Source: Zingiber officinale
Taxonomy: Eukaryota > Streptophyta > Magnoliopsida > Zingiberales > Zingiberaceae
Reading direction: 5' to 3'
Assembly (NCBI RefSeq): GCF_018446385.1
Contig: NC_055998.1
Coordinates: forward strand, 68,628,744 to 68,692,743
Length of the DNA stretch: 64,000 bases
Position 1 is the stretch's first letter, and each line of letters opens with the position of its first letter. A program made the translations under genes and the position numbers. The notes under the pieces are model-generated. The model searched no databases and was not told the origin of the DNA. It saw nothing but the letters and a program-made list of their open reading frames with translations. Shown in pieces: positions 47,085-59,514 of the stretch.

Positions 47085-50000
47085 ATGGCGCTCTTTAGGA
47101 GGCTCTTCTACCGGAAGCCGCCCGATCGACTTCTGGAGATCACCGATAGGGTCTACGGTAATTCATCTTCCTCATTCTTTCTCGAATCTTCTTCGTCTTC
47201 TTCTTCTTCTTCTTCTTCTTCTTCTTCTTCTTCTTCTTCGTCTGTTACTTACGATCGATTTGGGGGTGGGTTTCAGTGTTCGATTGTTGTTTTTCTTCGG
47301 AAACGATGGAAGAAGACGATTACCACAAGTATGTAGAGGAGATCGTTTTCCAACTCCGCGAGCATTTCCCCGACGCTTCCTTCCTGGTCATCAATTTCGA
47401 GGGCGAGGTGGAGAGCAACATCTCCCACATCTTGTCCCACTACGACATCACCACCCGGAGCTACCCTCGCCATTACGAAGGCTGCCCGGTTCTTCCCCTG
47501 GAGATCATCCACCACTTCCTGCGGTTGTGCGAGAGCTGGCTGCCCTTCGAACGGCAGCAAAATGTGCTGATGATGCATTGCGAGCGAGGCGGGTGGCCGA
47601 TTCTCGCCTTCATGCTCGCCAGCCTCCTGCTTTACCGGCGGCAGTACAGTGGAGAACAGAGGACGCTGGAGATGGTGTACAAGCAGGCGCCCAAGGAATT
47701 GCTTCAACTGTTGTCTCCGTTGAACCCTCAGCCTTCCCATATCAGATACCTGCAATACATTTCCAAGATTGGTAGCGATTCATGGCCTCCTCAGGATACT
47801 CCCTTCACCTTGGATTGCTTGATTCTGAGAGTCGTGCCCAATTTTGATGGACGAGGAGGTTGCAGGCCCATCGTCCGTGTCTATGGTCAGGATCCTCTCT
47901 TCCCTGCCGACAGAAGTTCCAAGCTTCTTTTCTCCACGGCCAAGACAAGGAAGCATGTTCGCCATTATAGACAGGTCGAAATGCTTGGAGAAATAATGCC
48001 ATTGTTCTTACTTAATTCCATATCATTACCTTCTTATTTTTTTTATTTTTATTTTTTTTTAATAATCGCAGGCTGAAAATGCACCAATAAAGTTAAATGT
48101 CCGCTGTTGTGTTCAAGGGGATTTGGTCCTCGAATGCATCAACGTGGATGAGTATCTGGAAGAAGAGGTGATAATGTTCAGGGTGATGTTCAACACGACC
48201 TTCGTTCAATCTTATATTTTGATGCTAACTCTTGAGGATATTGACATTGCTTGGGATGCTAAGGACCGCTTTCCAAAGGACTTCAATGCAGAGGTACAAT
48301 CGATCATCTTTGTTTTTTGACTAGTGTGATGGGCACTCTTTTGCCTTTGCTTAGTATTTTGGGGTTGAAAGCAATTCATCTCTGAATCAGGTACTCTTTT
48401 CAGAGTTTGAAGCCGGTTCCGATAGTTCCACCGAAATGGGAGTTATAGTTGAGGATGAGATGGAAGTTGGCTCGGCAGAAGAGTTCTTTGAGGCAGAAGA
48501 GATCTTTAGTAGTCCTGAATGGCATGATGGGCAAAGGGATCTTGATATGCAGTCAGCTATTTTTTCAAACACATTAGAGGCTTTAGTTCCTGACAGAAAC
48601 CAGTTGGAATCTTTTACTCCTGAACAATTTAGTCTTTTGGACGATGGGATTATTCTGCCTGGAGAGGGATCTATAGAAGGAAACATGGATAGAGCCTATG
48701 CCAAACAAGGGAAAATTCTCATGGACAAGTTGATCCACAAAACAAACTCCAAAAATTTCTCATTTGAAGAGAAAAGGAGAGCAGAAAAGTCAAGAAAGAA
48801 TTCAGAAAGTTTTGAATTAAGAAAGACTTGCGGGGATGCGAATGAAAACGAGAAAATGGAACTACTTCTTGTCCATAACAAACAATCGCTGTCTTCTTCT
48901 TTATCTAATGACGAGATTGGCAAGCAGGAAAGTATGGGGAATGCCATTGAATTTCTAAAATCAAAGGCACACTTGTTCCATTCCAGCCAAAGCAGTGATT
49001 CAAGTTTGGTACATGAGCCATCACAATCTCACATGCTGTCCAAAACTCGTGGATTTTTTGAGAAGGAAGATGCCGAAGAAGCTATACGTGCAGTTACTGC
49101 TTCTACAGGCACCACTGTAACTTGTGGATCTCTGCTAGTGCCATCATCATCGCTTAAAACGAAGCAAGTTTCAGAGGCAATGCATACATATGGACGGCCT
49201 GTTATTTCAGATGCTTTGCCTCGCTCATCCCCACCACCTCCTCCACTGCCACCACGGCCACCACCTCCACCTCCATCACCATCCTTATCTCGTGCCAAAT
49301 CTAATATATCTTCAACAAGTGAGAAGATAGTTCCTTCCCCAACACTGCAGTTTACAAACTCTCGAACATCATCATCTGTATTCTCTACATCTCCACAGAT
49401 TACTGAAACATTGGAAGCTTCTCCTCCCCCAGTTCCAGATCCTCAGATGCTATGTAATTCTATTGCTCTGATCGCGGCTTTATCTTCACAATTGTCTGAT
49501 CAACTTCGGTCTATGAAAATGGATCCTCTATTGCAATCTTCAGCTTTAAATTCATTACCTTTGAATTTAAATCTACCTTCAGTAGGCCCATCCTTCTCAT
49601 CCCAACCACATACTTTTCAATCTCTTATTCCTTCACATGTCCGACCCTCTTCTTCTATTCATTCTGCTGCAGCTCCCATTTCTAATGCATATTTGTCAGC
49701 ACCATCTCATCCTTCTGATTCTAAATTTACTAAACCTTCTTATACATCATCAGTAGGTGGAAGAGGGTTAAGTAACATTCCCAAGGCCTCTTCATCTCCT
49801 CTGGGAGAGAGTGTTTATCATTCTCTACCTTTGAATTTACCTGTAGAGAAGGATACATTTGATAAAGAATATATTGGACTTGTCAATTCCTCATCACATC
49901 CAGGTGACCCATCTCTACTTTCTCCTCCAACAAATATAGGAGTTAAAATTTCACCTCCACCTCCACCTCCACCCCCACCTCCATGGATAAAATATACTAA

Positions 50001-53000
50001 CAAGCATATTGCAGACACATTACCATCTTCTTGTGTTGAAGTTGACAATGCATCATCACATTTACCTCTGATGCCACAGATAGTGCAACCATCCTCTTCC
50101 CCAAGAACACATAATGTGTGTTTAACATCATCTCCATTAGGTTCTCCACCACCTCCGTCACCTCCACTTCCGATTTCACCTTCTGAAAGTGTTCAGAGAA
50201 CATCTCTACCAATTTTATGTAGCAAGATAGTTGAAGCTTCACATTCAGTGCAATCTATTGGAGTAATTGAAAAAGACCTAAGTCCACCTCCTCCTATAAG
50301 TAATTTGAAAGAATCTCAACCATCACCACCACCAACACCTCCTCCTCCTCTTCTTGGATTTTGTGGGTTACCGTCATCTTTGCCACCAGCAGTCCAAAGT
50401 TGCAAAACCCCACCTCCATCAACTCTCCTTGGAAATTATGAGGAACCTTCATCCTCTTCACCATCCTCCCCTAAAAATTCCACACAACCTCCAATGTCAT
50501 TTCCACCACCACCACCACCACCTCCACCTCCACCTCCACCTCCAGCTCTGCCTGTTTCCCATCAAGGACGTGTAGAACTAGCTGATTCTCTTTTATATGG
50601 AGGAAATGATAAAGTTTTATTTTCAAAACAATCAGAAGCATTTGGAAAAGCTTCTAGTCCACCTCCTCCTCCTCCTTCTACAAATTATGTACAAGTTTCA
50701 ACATCATCATCCTCACCACTATTGCCATTACCGCCGGTTACAAGTTGTGTAAAAAGTTCACCATTAACTCCACCACCACCACCACCACCACCACCTCCTC
50801 CTCCTCCTCCTCCAATTGCTACTACGATTTGTGTGCAAAATTTGCCACCGCAATTGCCTTTACTTCCTCTTATAAGTTGTGTACAAGATTTACAGCTAGT
50901 GCCTACACCGCAGCTACTACCATCTCCTTCTACAAATTATGTGCAAGGTCCACCACCACAGCCATCGCCACTGCTTCCTCCAACAAGTAGTGAGCTAGGT
51001 CCCCAATCAACATCTATCCCACCACCTCCCCCTCCAAATTTTGCACAAGATTTGCCGTCACAGACCCCACCATTGCCACCACCACTACCACCTATAAGTT
51101 GTGTGCAAAGTTTATTAGTACCTCCGCCACCTCCATCGCCACCTCCGCCACCAATGTCGCCGCCACCTCCTACAAATTGTGTGCAATATTCACCACCACC
51201 ACCATATAATTGTTGTGAGCAAGCTCAACCACTATTTCTATTTTCAAATACACCTCTAGCACCTCCACCTCCACCTCTTATATATGGAGGTTGTGCTCAA
51301 TCTTATCCTCCACCTCCTCTATTAGAAGGTTGTGTTCAACCTCCCCCTCCCCCTCCCCCTCCCCCTCCACCAAGAAGCTATGAAGGATCTTCTCTACTCA
51401 TTGATAGTTCTGGGGAAACTCCAGCTCTAGTTTCATCTGTTGGAGGATTAGAGCAAGTCTCACTTCCCCCATCAACCGCAAGTGATCTTGGGCATGTTTT
51501 ACCTCTACTACCACTTCCTGAAAGTTCTCAACAAGCCCCACCATCATCACCTCCTAAAGAATTTGGGTGCCCTCTTACACCACCACCACCTCCTCTTAAA
51601 GAATTTGGGTGCCCTCCTACACCACCACCATCATCACCTCCTAAAGAATTTGGGTGCCCTCCTACACCACCACCACCCCCTCTTAAAGAATTTGGGTGTC
51701 CTCCTACACCACCACCTCGTCCTGGATGTTTTGGGCAAGTTGCACCACCACCACCACCACCACCACCTCCACCTCCACCACCTCCACCACCCTCAATAGA
51801 TTTTGAGGGCTCTCGTGCTCCGCCACCACCATTCGGAGGTTTAGAAGGTCCTCCTTTACTACCGCTACCGCCCCCTGGAAATTTTGGAGGAGCTCCCCCT
51901 CCCCCTCCCCCTCCCCCTCCCCCTTCACCCATTGGAGATTTTGGAGGAGCTCCTCCACCACCACCACCACCTGTTGGTTTTGGCGGAGCCCCACCTCCTC
52001 CACCATCCATTGGAGGTTTTGGAGGAGCTCCTCCTCCACCACCACCACCCGTTGGTTTTGGAGGAGCCCCACCTCCTCCTCCACTCATTGGAAGTTTCGG
52101 AGGAGCTCCTACACCACCACCACCACCTGGAGGTTTTGGAGGAGCTCCACCTCCTCCTCCACCCATTGGATGTTTTGGAGGAGCTCCTACACCACCACCA
52201 CCACCTGGAGGTTTTGGAGGAGCTCCACCTCCTCCTCCACCCATTGGATGTTTCGGAGGAGCTCCTGCTCCACCACCACCACCCGGTGGTTTTGGACGAG
52301 CTCCACCTCCCCCGCTACCAGGTGGGGCTCCACTTCCACCGCCTATCCCTGGAGGTGGCCCTCCACCTCCACCAGGAGGCCCTGGGGCTCCGCCACCTCC
52401 TCCAGGTTCACAAGGAATGAGAGGGATGGCACCAAATCCCTTGGCGGGAGGAAGGGGGCGCCCTATGGGACCCGGTGCAGCAGCTCGAAAGTCACCATTT
52501 AAGCCATTACATTGGGTGAAAGTTACTAAAGCAATGCAGGGTAGCTTATGGGCTGAACTACAAAAGCATGCTGATGCTCAAAGGTATACATTTTTTCTCT
52601 TTTAAAATACTATAATCTCTGATTTATTTTTATATAGATTTGCATATATATTTTCTTAAAACTTAGAATGAATGACTTTTAAATGCAGCACTTCTGGGTT
52701 TGATGTATCAGAACTTGAAACTCTTTTCTCTGCTGTTGCTCCGAAGCCAAATGGAAAATCTGAAGGAAAAAACAAAGCCGCTGCCAAGAGCGACAAAGTT
52801 CACTTGGTAATTTAATTATGTTTCAATTGACACATTATCTCTATTATAAGAAATGAGTGTTTATAAATTGGAAATTTCCTTACTACTTTCTATATCATAA
52901 TTAAAAATTTGTAGGTTGACCTAAGGCGAGCCAATAATACTGAAATCATGCTAACCAAAATCAAGATGCCATTGCCCGAGATGATGGTAGGTTCATCCTT

Positions 53001-55500
53001 TGTTGACAAATTTTGTAATTATCATATTATTATTATTTGTTAGGCCAATGTGGGGATGGAACAATTGTTCTTATATTATTTTCCATCCAGGAAACAAAAG
53101 AAAATAATAGATATATAAATGTATCATCCACGTATACACAACATAGTATGCGGAGTGGACCTTGTAGTTAACTAATCTTTTTCAAATTCATCAGAAAAAA
53201 TTAAACTTATTTTTCCTATATGTTTCCAATTTTTAGAATGCTGTTCTAGAATTGAATGAATCACTTCTTGATGGCGATCAAGTAGAAAACTTAATAAAGT
53301 TTTGTCCCACAAAGGAAGAAATGGAGCTTCTTAAGGCATGTATATATCGTTGTGCCCTTTCTATCTATTCTTGTACATTGTTGTGGCAGAAAAAAATGTT
53401 TTTTTTTAATAATTTGAATGTGGCTTATTTGAGAGAAACCTCATTAAAATTGTTATTGCAATTCTTTGGTTGTTAGGGTTACACCGGCAATATTGAAAGT
53501 CTTGGAAAATGCGAACAGGTATATATATACATACCCATCTTTCATTGATAATTTTTTAATTCATAAATTCCATGATGTTTGCTAACTGATTGAAGATAGT
53601 TTGAATTGCATGCGTTTCTATTATCAGTTACAGCTAAATTGTTTGATGACAATATTCTAAAGAAATTATTTGTGTATTTTCGTGACTTCTAATAGGAAAC
53701 TATAATAAATCAAAACTCTTCCCTAGAGCCTTAAATTTGGAGGAAATAGCTTCCCATCTTAGAAGAACAATATGTATATCTGTGCAAATTTGCTGAAGTT
53801 CCCTTATCTGAAACTCTAGGTTTTTAATGGAAGCACACACTATCTATGCATATCTAGGTAACCCATCCCACATAAATAGATCACACATCTATGAGGTGCT
53901 TTCCTCTATGCATTATAGTTCATTCAAAATTCCACTGTTCATGAATATTTATCTAATCTCTATCCAATAATATAACTTTAGATGATATATATTTTGAATT
54001 AGAAAATAATTAATGCTCAATTGTAATGCAGTTCTTTTTAGAGTTGATGACAGTGCCACGAGTTGAATCCAAGTTGAGAGTATTCGCATTCAAGATTCAG
54101 TTCAATGCACAGGTCCATATATAATTTCTTTATTTCTCTAATCTCTTCGCATATCTAAAAATTTCTTAATATTATTTTGAAAATTTTCCCTATCATTTTT
54201 CTTTTCAGATGACAGATATAAAGAAGAGTTTGAACACTGTTGATTCTGCTTGTGACGAGGTAAATCCTTTGAAAATGTTTGCATTTTCAAGTGCACCTGA
54301 TAGATAACTCTTTTTTTCTTTATGGCGTTTCAGGTTCGCAACTCCGATAAGCTCAAGGAAATCATGAAAAAGATTTTATATCTCGGAAACACACTAAACC
54401 AGGGAACTGCAAGAGGTTTACTTTCTTGTTTGTTTTTGAGGATTTTAATGTTAATTCTTTTCTCATGGATTGTTGTTATCAATGTTGTATAGGATCTGCA
54501 GTTGGTTTCAAATTGGATAGCCTTCTAAAGCTTACGGATACTCGTGCGACTAATAACAAGATGACCTTGATGCATTACCTATGTAAGGTGTGGTCTTTTG
54601 TTAAAAAAGGATGAGGATTCAATATGCTCTCCGAGATTGTTACTACTTGATTTCAGATTGGAACTTTAAAGTTACATTTCATGCATTATTAATGAGTTTC
54701 AGGTCCTTGCTGAGAAGTTCCCACAACTTCTGGATTTCCACGAAGCTTTTGTCAGCTTGGAAGCTGCATCAAAGGTTTCTAAATTTCGATACAAGTTTCT
54801 TACTCTCTCAAAGCTCTTGGTTCTCATGATACTAAAGGGCTATATTTGTGTTTGCAGATACCATTGAAATCGGTGGCAGAAGAACAGCAGCAGATAGTTA
54901 AGGGGTTAGAAAAGGTTGAAGTGGAATTAAAAGCTTCAGAAAACGATGGCCCAGTATCAGAAACTTTTTGCAAGGTATGCGCTCCTACTTTCTGAATTCA
55001 AGCTGCAGTTGATTCACACTTGAGTTGCTGGTATCACTGAAGAAATTTGTGTCTAGACTTTGAAGGAGTTCACTTCGGTTGCTGCAGCACAAGTCGCATC
55101 CTTGACAGCACTAAATACTGCAGTTGTATGCCTCTGAAACGTGGACTATATGTTCATTGTAATATCCTATTACTTCAAATTTCTGATATGAACTATAAGA
55201 TTTATCAATGTCTTTAAAATTCTGACAGGCTAAAAATGCTGATTCACTTGCGCTATATTTCGGTGAAGACCCTACGCGCTGCCCGTTCGAACAAGGTACT
55301 TTATTTTTAAACCAGAATCTCTATAGCTACTTTGATAAACCAAGGAGGATTTGTGAGAATTCCATCGATACATTGAACATGTAGTCGTCACTACTATTCT
55401 GAATTTTGTACGATTGTTTCGGCGGGCACATGAGGAGAACTGCAAGCAGGCTGAGGTCGAGAAGAAAAAAGCTGAGGACAAGTCAAAAGAGGCAAAGTGA
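47085..55500 (+). CDS. Class II formin, FH5/RMD-like, with PTEN-like domain and giant FH1
   Basis: Seventeen exons: 47085-47157, 47277-47974, 48072-48293, 48391-52583, 52689-52806, 52915-52986, 53237-53335, 53477-53518, 54032-54112, 54209-54259, 54334-54415, 54493-54587, 54703-54774, 54858-54974, 55057-55125, 55229-55295, 55385-55500. All phases agree, giving about 2,088 residues. The start MALFRRLFYRKPPDRLLEI is that of rice FH5/RMD. Residues 1-330 are PTEN-like: phosphatase fold, then C2. The P-loop reads HCERGGWP, lacking the catalytic Arg, so it should bind lipid rather than act as a phosphatase. Exon 4 encodes the FH1 domain (about 1,300 Pro-rich residues, profilin-binding). FH2 begins at about residue 1690 (KPLHWVKVTKAMQGSLW) with LGNTLNQGTARG and GFKLDSLLKLTDTRA, and nucleates and caps actin. 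Intron 7 has a GC donor. FH1 is far longer than usual. Confidence 0.93.
47190..47240. repeat. (TTC)n microsatellite in formin intron 1
   Basis: About 15 TTC units directly before the acceptor of exon 2, acting as a long pyrimidine tract. Confidence 0.9.
51556..52310 (+). repeat. In-frame minisatellites in the formin FH1 region
   Basis: Two arrays: KEFGCP-(P/L)TPPPPP, four units at 51556-51720, and FGGAP-(P/T/A)PPPPP, eleven units at about 51885-52310. Neighbouring units are almost identical in DNA, which points to recent unit gain. Confidence 0.9.
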
Positions 55501-56459
55501 AACACAGGAAAGAGACTCTGAAGCTGACATATCCACATCCAGGCATTGCTTTTTCTGCCCTGCCTATTGTTGTGTCCGAGATGTACATACACGATTTGGC
55601 CAGCGAGCAATCTGAGATCTTTGCACGGTCAGATGACTAAGAAAATTGCAGACTGGACTCCACCTCCTGCACAACCCCTTAGTGGTAAACTGCTTTCAGT
55701 TCATCTTGTTTAAGAGGGGCAGTATTTTTGAAATCCCCTTTGGGTTCACACTTTTTTCTGGGAAATTTACCCATACAGTTTTGGGTAGGGAGATAGGGTA
55801 GCCTCTCCTCGGTTCGCCCAACCGGTTGAATTGACTAATCCAGTCCGATCTATAAACCACTGAAGGCGACTTACTAAACTTCTTGGCTAAAACAGCCTCC
55901 AGGCCTGAAATCCCTCATTGTGAAGAGCTAACCTGAAACCTCACATGATTTATTATGTACAGTTTAGCTTTATGCCATTGTAATATTTTTTTTTTAATTT
56001 TTCTAATCAAATAGTAGGTAGCAGATATGAGTGTAGATAAAGAAGTGTTAATTATATATTGAGGGTGAAACAGGCCCAAGATTCAGAAATTTGTATCATC
56101 TTGCTCTTCTACTCTTTTTAGGAATTCTTGTGAAAAAATTTTGTAATTAAAGTCCTATTTAAAGAGACAGGTTTTGTTGTTCATGTTGTCCTCATTCTTC
56201 ACCAACACAACACATCAGAGATCGTTCATTCCACAAACATATGAGAAGATGATAGTTTTCAATATTGTGATTAACACATACGAATGAAATAGTGGTTTAC
56301 TAATTTTATTGTCCAGCCGCTTGTCTGAGAATTCACTAAAACAATGTTTGCTCAATCTTTGAGGATAAACTAGTTTTAATATTCCAATTTGCGCAGAACA
56401 ACATTTATCGCACGACTACAAGGACACCTCTCAGAGATAATCTTTTCCGGCCCAAAATC
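55501..56459. other. Space between convergent formin and LOG-like genes
   Basis: Holds the formin 3' UTR (no canonical AATAAA seen close to the stop) and, toward 56200-56459, the 3' UTR of the minus-strand gene. No other feature. Confidence 0.5.
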
Positions 56460-58765
56460 TCATTGTTCAATGTGTCGAGGGTGTCCATAGAACGCAGCCA
56501 AGTAATCCAAAGCCTCATGATTCCCGCTGCATACCTTCCACAAGGATTCGACCTCTCCGCTTGAAACTGTTCCCCATTTTCGGCAGTCATCTAGGAACTC
56601 AAGTAGCTTCGAGTAGAATGAATCATAGTTCATCAGCAAGAAGGGCACTTGAAATTTGGAGCCAATTCTTTCGAGTTGAATCAAGGCAAGCATCTCAAAC
56701 AATTCGTCTAAGGTTCCAATTCCGCCCGGGAAGGCAACAATAGCAGTCATATCGGAAGGGTTGTTCCTCACTGCAGCTTCCACCAATCCATGTTTTCTTG
56801 CTGAGAAAAACCTGTTCTTGTAGGTGAATGAGAAGTTCCTTGCGCTAGTATAATTTTTCTCTTCGAGATATATAGGGTGATTACCTGCACGTAAAATATG
56901 ATTCAGGAGGGAGGTAAGGATGGATTTTTGACGATGTCCACTCTCCTGATTCCCTTGCTATCTTGAACCCTCCAACCGGCTTGTTTACTTGAAGAGCACC
57001 CTTGACGGCCGCATCCATCAGACCTGGGCCAGCTCCTGACCATGTGGTGCAGTCTAGAAGGAGAGCTATCTGTTAAAAGTCAGGTATGAACCAAAATATT
57101 ACAAGCATAATACGAAAATGTTTTTACGTGTACTTCTTCCTAAATTACAAGTGCAGCGTCCTTTACTGAGTCAGCAAACAAATTCCATAGAAACAAACAA
57201 AATGTTCTAATTACTTAGTCCCAATGAAAAACTACTTGGCAAAACAAAATAACTTGCCTCGCTAGCCAATTTTGCTGCTTGCTCATAATGTGGGTGACCT
57301 TCTTTCAATCGTGATGAACCGAGATACACTGCGCCCCTGCCAAGCTTGTTTACAAGTTCATAGCAACTATTCATTTCCTTCTTCACCTACATCCATTACC
57401 AAAGAAAGGACTCCTAAATCAGTTTTCTATAGATAATCATATCATTAGTGGATTGTACCATTAGTGCAAACAAATAAATACAATTGTATTTTAGCAATCT
57501 ATGAGCAACTCACTTGAAACATATCTCACTAAAAACTCTATGACGGAACCAAACCCTAAATCAAAATACATAGTAAATCAAAAATTTCGTTACAAGGGTG
57601 ATAAGTTCCTCTTATCTCCTTTAGGATCCCACTTGCTTAAAGAAGAGACTCTAGGTTCATATTCCCATATAACAATGCCAATTCTTTGATTTTCAAAACA
57701 ATTCTTCTTTTCTTTTGTACGACAATATAAAGCTATGAACAAAACCCTAACCTTGTTTACCGAATATCAACCTTCCTTTGGTAGACAACTAGTTTGTACG
57801 CTGCATCAATCTTCTGTTGTATGCTAAGGCTATGTTTACTTGGGAGAGTGGAAAGCAAAATTAAGGAAAAGTTTTCACAGTGGAAAAGTTTCCGTCGTTT
57901 ACTTCATTAAAATTTTCCGAAGGAAAAGTAACGCAATCCATCCGCGGATAATTTTTGAGCCAAAATCGATCACCTCAAAATCGGACGGAAAACAGCGGAT
58001 GGGAAAAAAAATGACGCATGTACCCCTTTTGCATTCACAAAATTACACCATATACCAAAAAAATGACGCATGTAGGCTTTTTAACTCATAAAATTACACT
58101 ATGTACCAAAAAAAATGACGCATGCACCCTTTTTTATTTACAAAATTACATCATAAGTATTCACCTTCCTCTATCAAGGTAAACAAGTGTGCAAAGGAAA
58201 AGATTTCTTCACCATTTCTTTTCTCTTCCTCCAAAGATAACTTTCCATAGTTGATTCCTTTCCTTTCCTCATCCACACTCTTGAGTAAACATAGCCTAAG
58301 TCTTCTTTCTTCTTCCACCCACTCACATATTTGACCTAATTGATTCAGAGTATGTAACTAAGAGAAATATCGATCATTTTCATGCATCTCTCACCCTCTC
58401 TCTCTCTCTCTCTCGGTTATCATTCACATGACTGAAACTCTTATCTTGAAAACATCAGTTAATCAGTAAGGATGAACAGAGACAACAAGGAACAAGTTCT
58501 CTGCTCGATCTATCGGTCGTTAGCATTTTAACAAACAAGTTGATCGCAAAACATCAGAAGAATAGTAGAATACCTCGCCGGGGCTGCTTCTCTCCGACAG
58601 CAAGAAGTGATCGGACTGCAGCGCAAGGGCGACGACCTTGCCGCGTCGCCGGGGCATCGTCAACCAGCAAGGCCTGCAGCAGTAGCCCTGCGTCAGCCCT
58701 AAGATCGAGGGTTCAGGTCGGGGGAATCCTCGAGCGCGAGGTAGCGACGCCGACGAAACCACCAT
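56460..58765 (-). CDS. LOG-like Rossmann protein (lysine-decarboxylase-like family)
   Basis: Four exons in gene order: 58765-58574, 57386-57258, 57069-56885, 56811-56460, giving 285 residues. The start MVVSSASLPRARG has a good context (GCCATGG); the frame is open further upstream but without an ATG. The core holds GPGLMDAAVKGA, SARKHGLVEA and the nucleotide-binding motif PGGIGTLDE (residues 197-205). These correspond to the RK and PGGxGTxxE motifs of cytokinin-activating LOG phosphoribohydrolases. The sequence resembles the separate plant clade typified by At1g50575 more than classical LOGs, so cytokinin-riboside-monophosphate cleavage is possible but unproven. Exon 2 to 3 uses a GC donor (GAG|GCAAGT). 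Intron 3 is only 73 bp. The N-terminus (Arg/Ser/Pro-rich) could be a plastid signal. Intron 1 holds a Tourist-like MITE. Confidence 0.9.
57828..58296. mobile_element. Tourist-like (PIF/Harbinger) MITE in LOG-like intron 1
   Basis: Terminal inverted repeats GGCTATGTTTACTTGGGAG and its complement ending CTTGAGTAAACATAGCC, flanked by the 3-bp duplication TAA (57825-57827, 58297-58299). Length 469 bp, no transposase. Inside, a unit of about 54 bp built on AAAATGACGCATG is repeated three times (about 58005-58160). Confidence 0.85.
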
Positions 58766-59514
58766 GGCGCACGAGATTCGATCAAAAGGCGATCTTTTGA
58801 GTGGCGAAGCATCCAACAAATGGTGCAGAAAAGCAATCGAATTAAATGCTCTTTGCTCTCTCCCTCTCTCAAAATCCTCGCCTCTTGCCAAAAAATATAC
58901 CTCTTGCCAAAAGGTAACTTAACTTTCCCTTTCAAGTTAGGTTAATATAGATGATCGAATCTCTCTCCGTGAACGCTTGATGGCCGGTAAATCATCTCCA
59001 GTAATCCGTTCGAAAAATTAAATACCTCAATTACCAAAAAATAAAAATAAAAATAAAAACTCGTTCCCTGAAACATCATCATCTGATTTACGATGAACTA
59101 GAAACAGGCATCACACACTTCGCATGAGGAAGAAAAAAACAACTCCCAGTACACACACAAGAGAAAACAGCAACTAAATAACGCTGCCTCTGCTCTCTCT
59201 CTCTCTCTCGCTCTCTCTCTGCACTCTTTAATTACAAGTTAGTAAACACACCAGCCGATTCAGGAATTAGATAAGCATGGCTACATGAACAACTAGCTCT
59301 TGCTCTCCCGAATCATCATCATGGGAAAAATAAAAATGACGACCGTAGTCTTATTTCGTGGGTGTACAGATAAAACTAACTATACAGTACAGACCCTCTA
59401 CGAGAACTTAAAAACATGGAGGATCCATCGGAACAATGCTGCAGTGAGGTTAAAATTATCAGGAACTAAGCCTTATTGTAACAATCAGAATTAATAGGAT
59501 CTGGCACGTAAAGG
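58766..59514. other. LOG-like promoter and GBF downstream region
   Basis: 58766-58930 is the probable 5' UTR/promoter of the minus-strand LOG-like gene. A (CT)n run lies at about 59198-59222. The 3' UTR of the GBF gene lies just below 59514. No other gene seen. Confidence 0.5.

Noticed and set aside
51528-52244. Long minus-strand Gly-rich open frame opposite the formin FH1
   Set aside because: It is the complement of poly-Pro codons (GGX from CCX); no introns, start context or homology of its own.
58766-58891. Longer N-terminus for the LOG-like protein
   Set aside because: The upstream in-frame start would be TTG; the ATG at 58765 has a good context.
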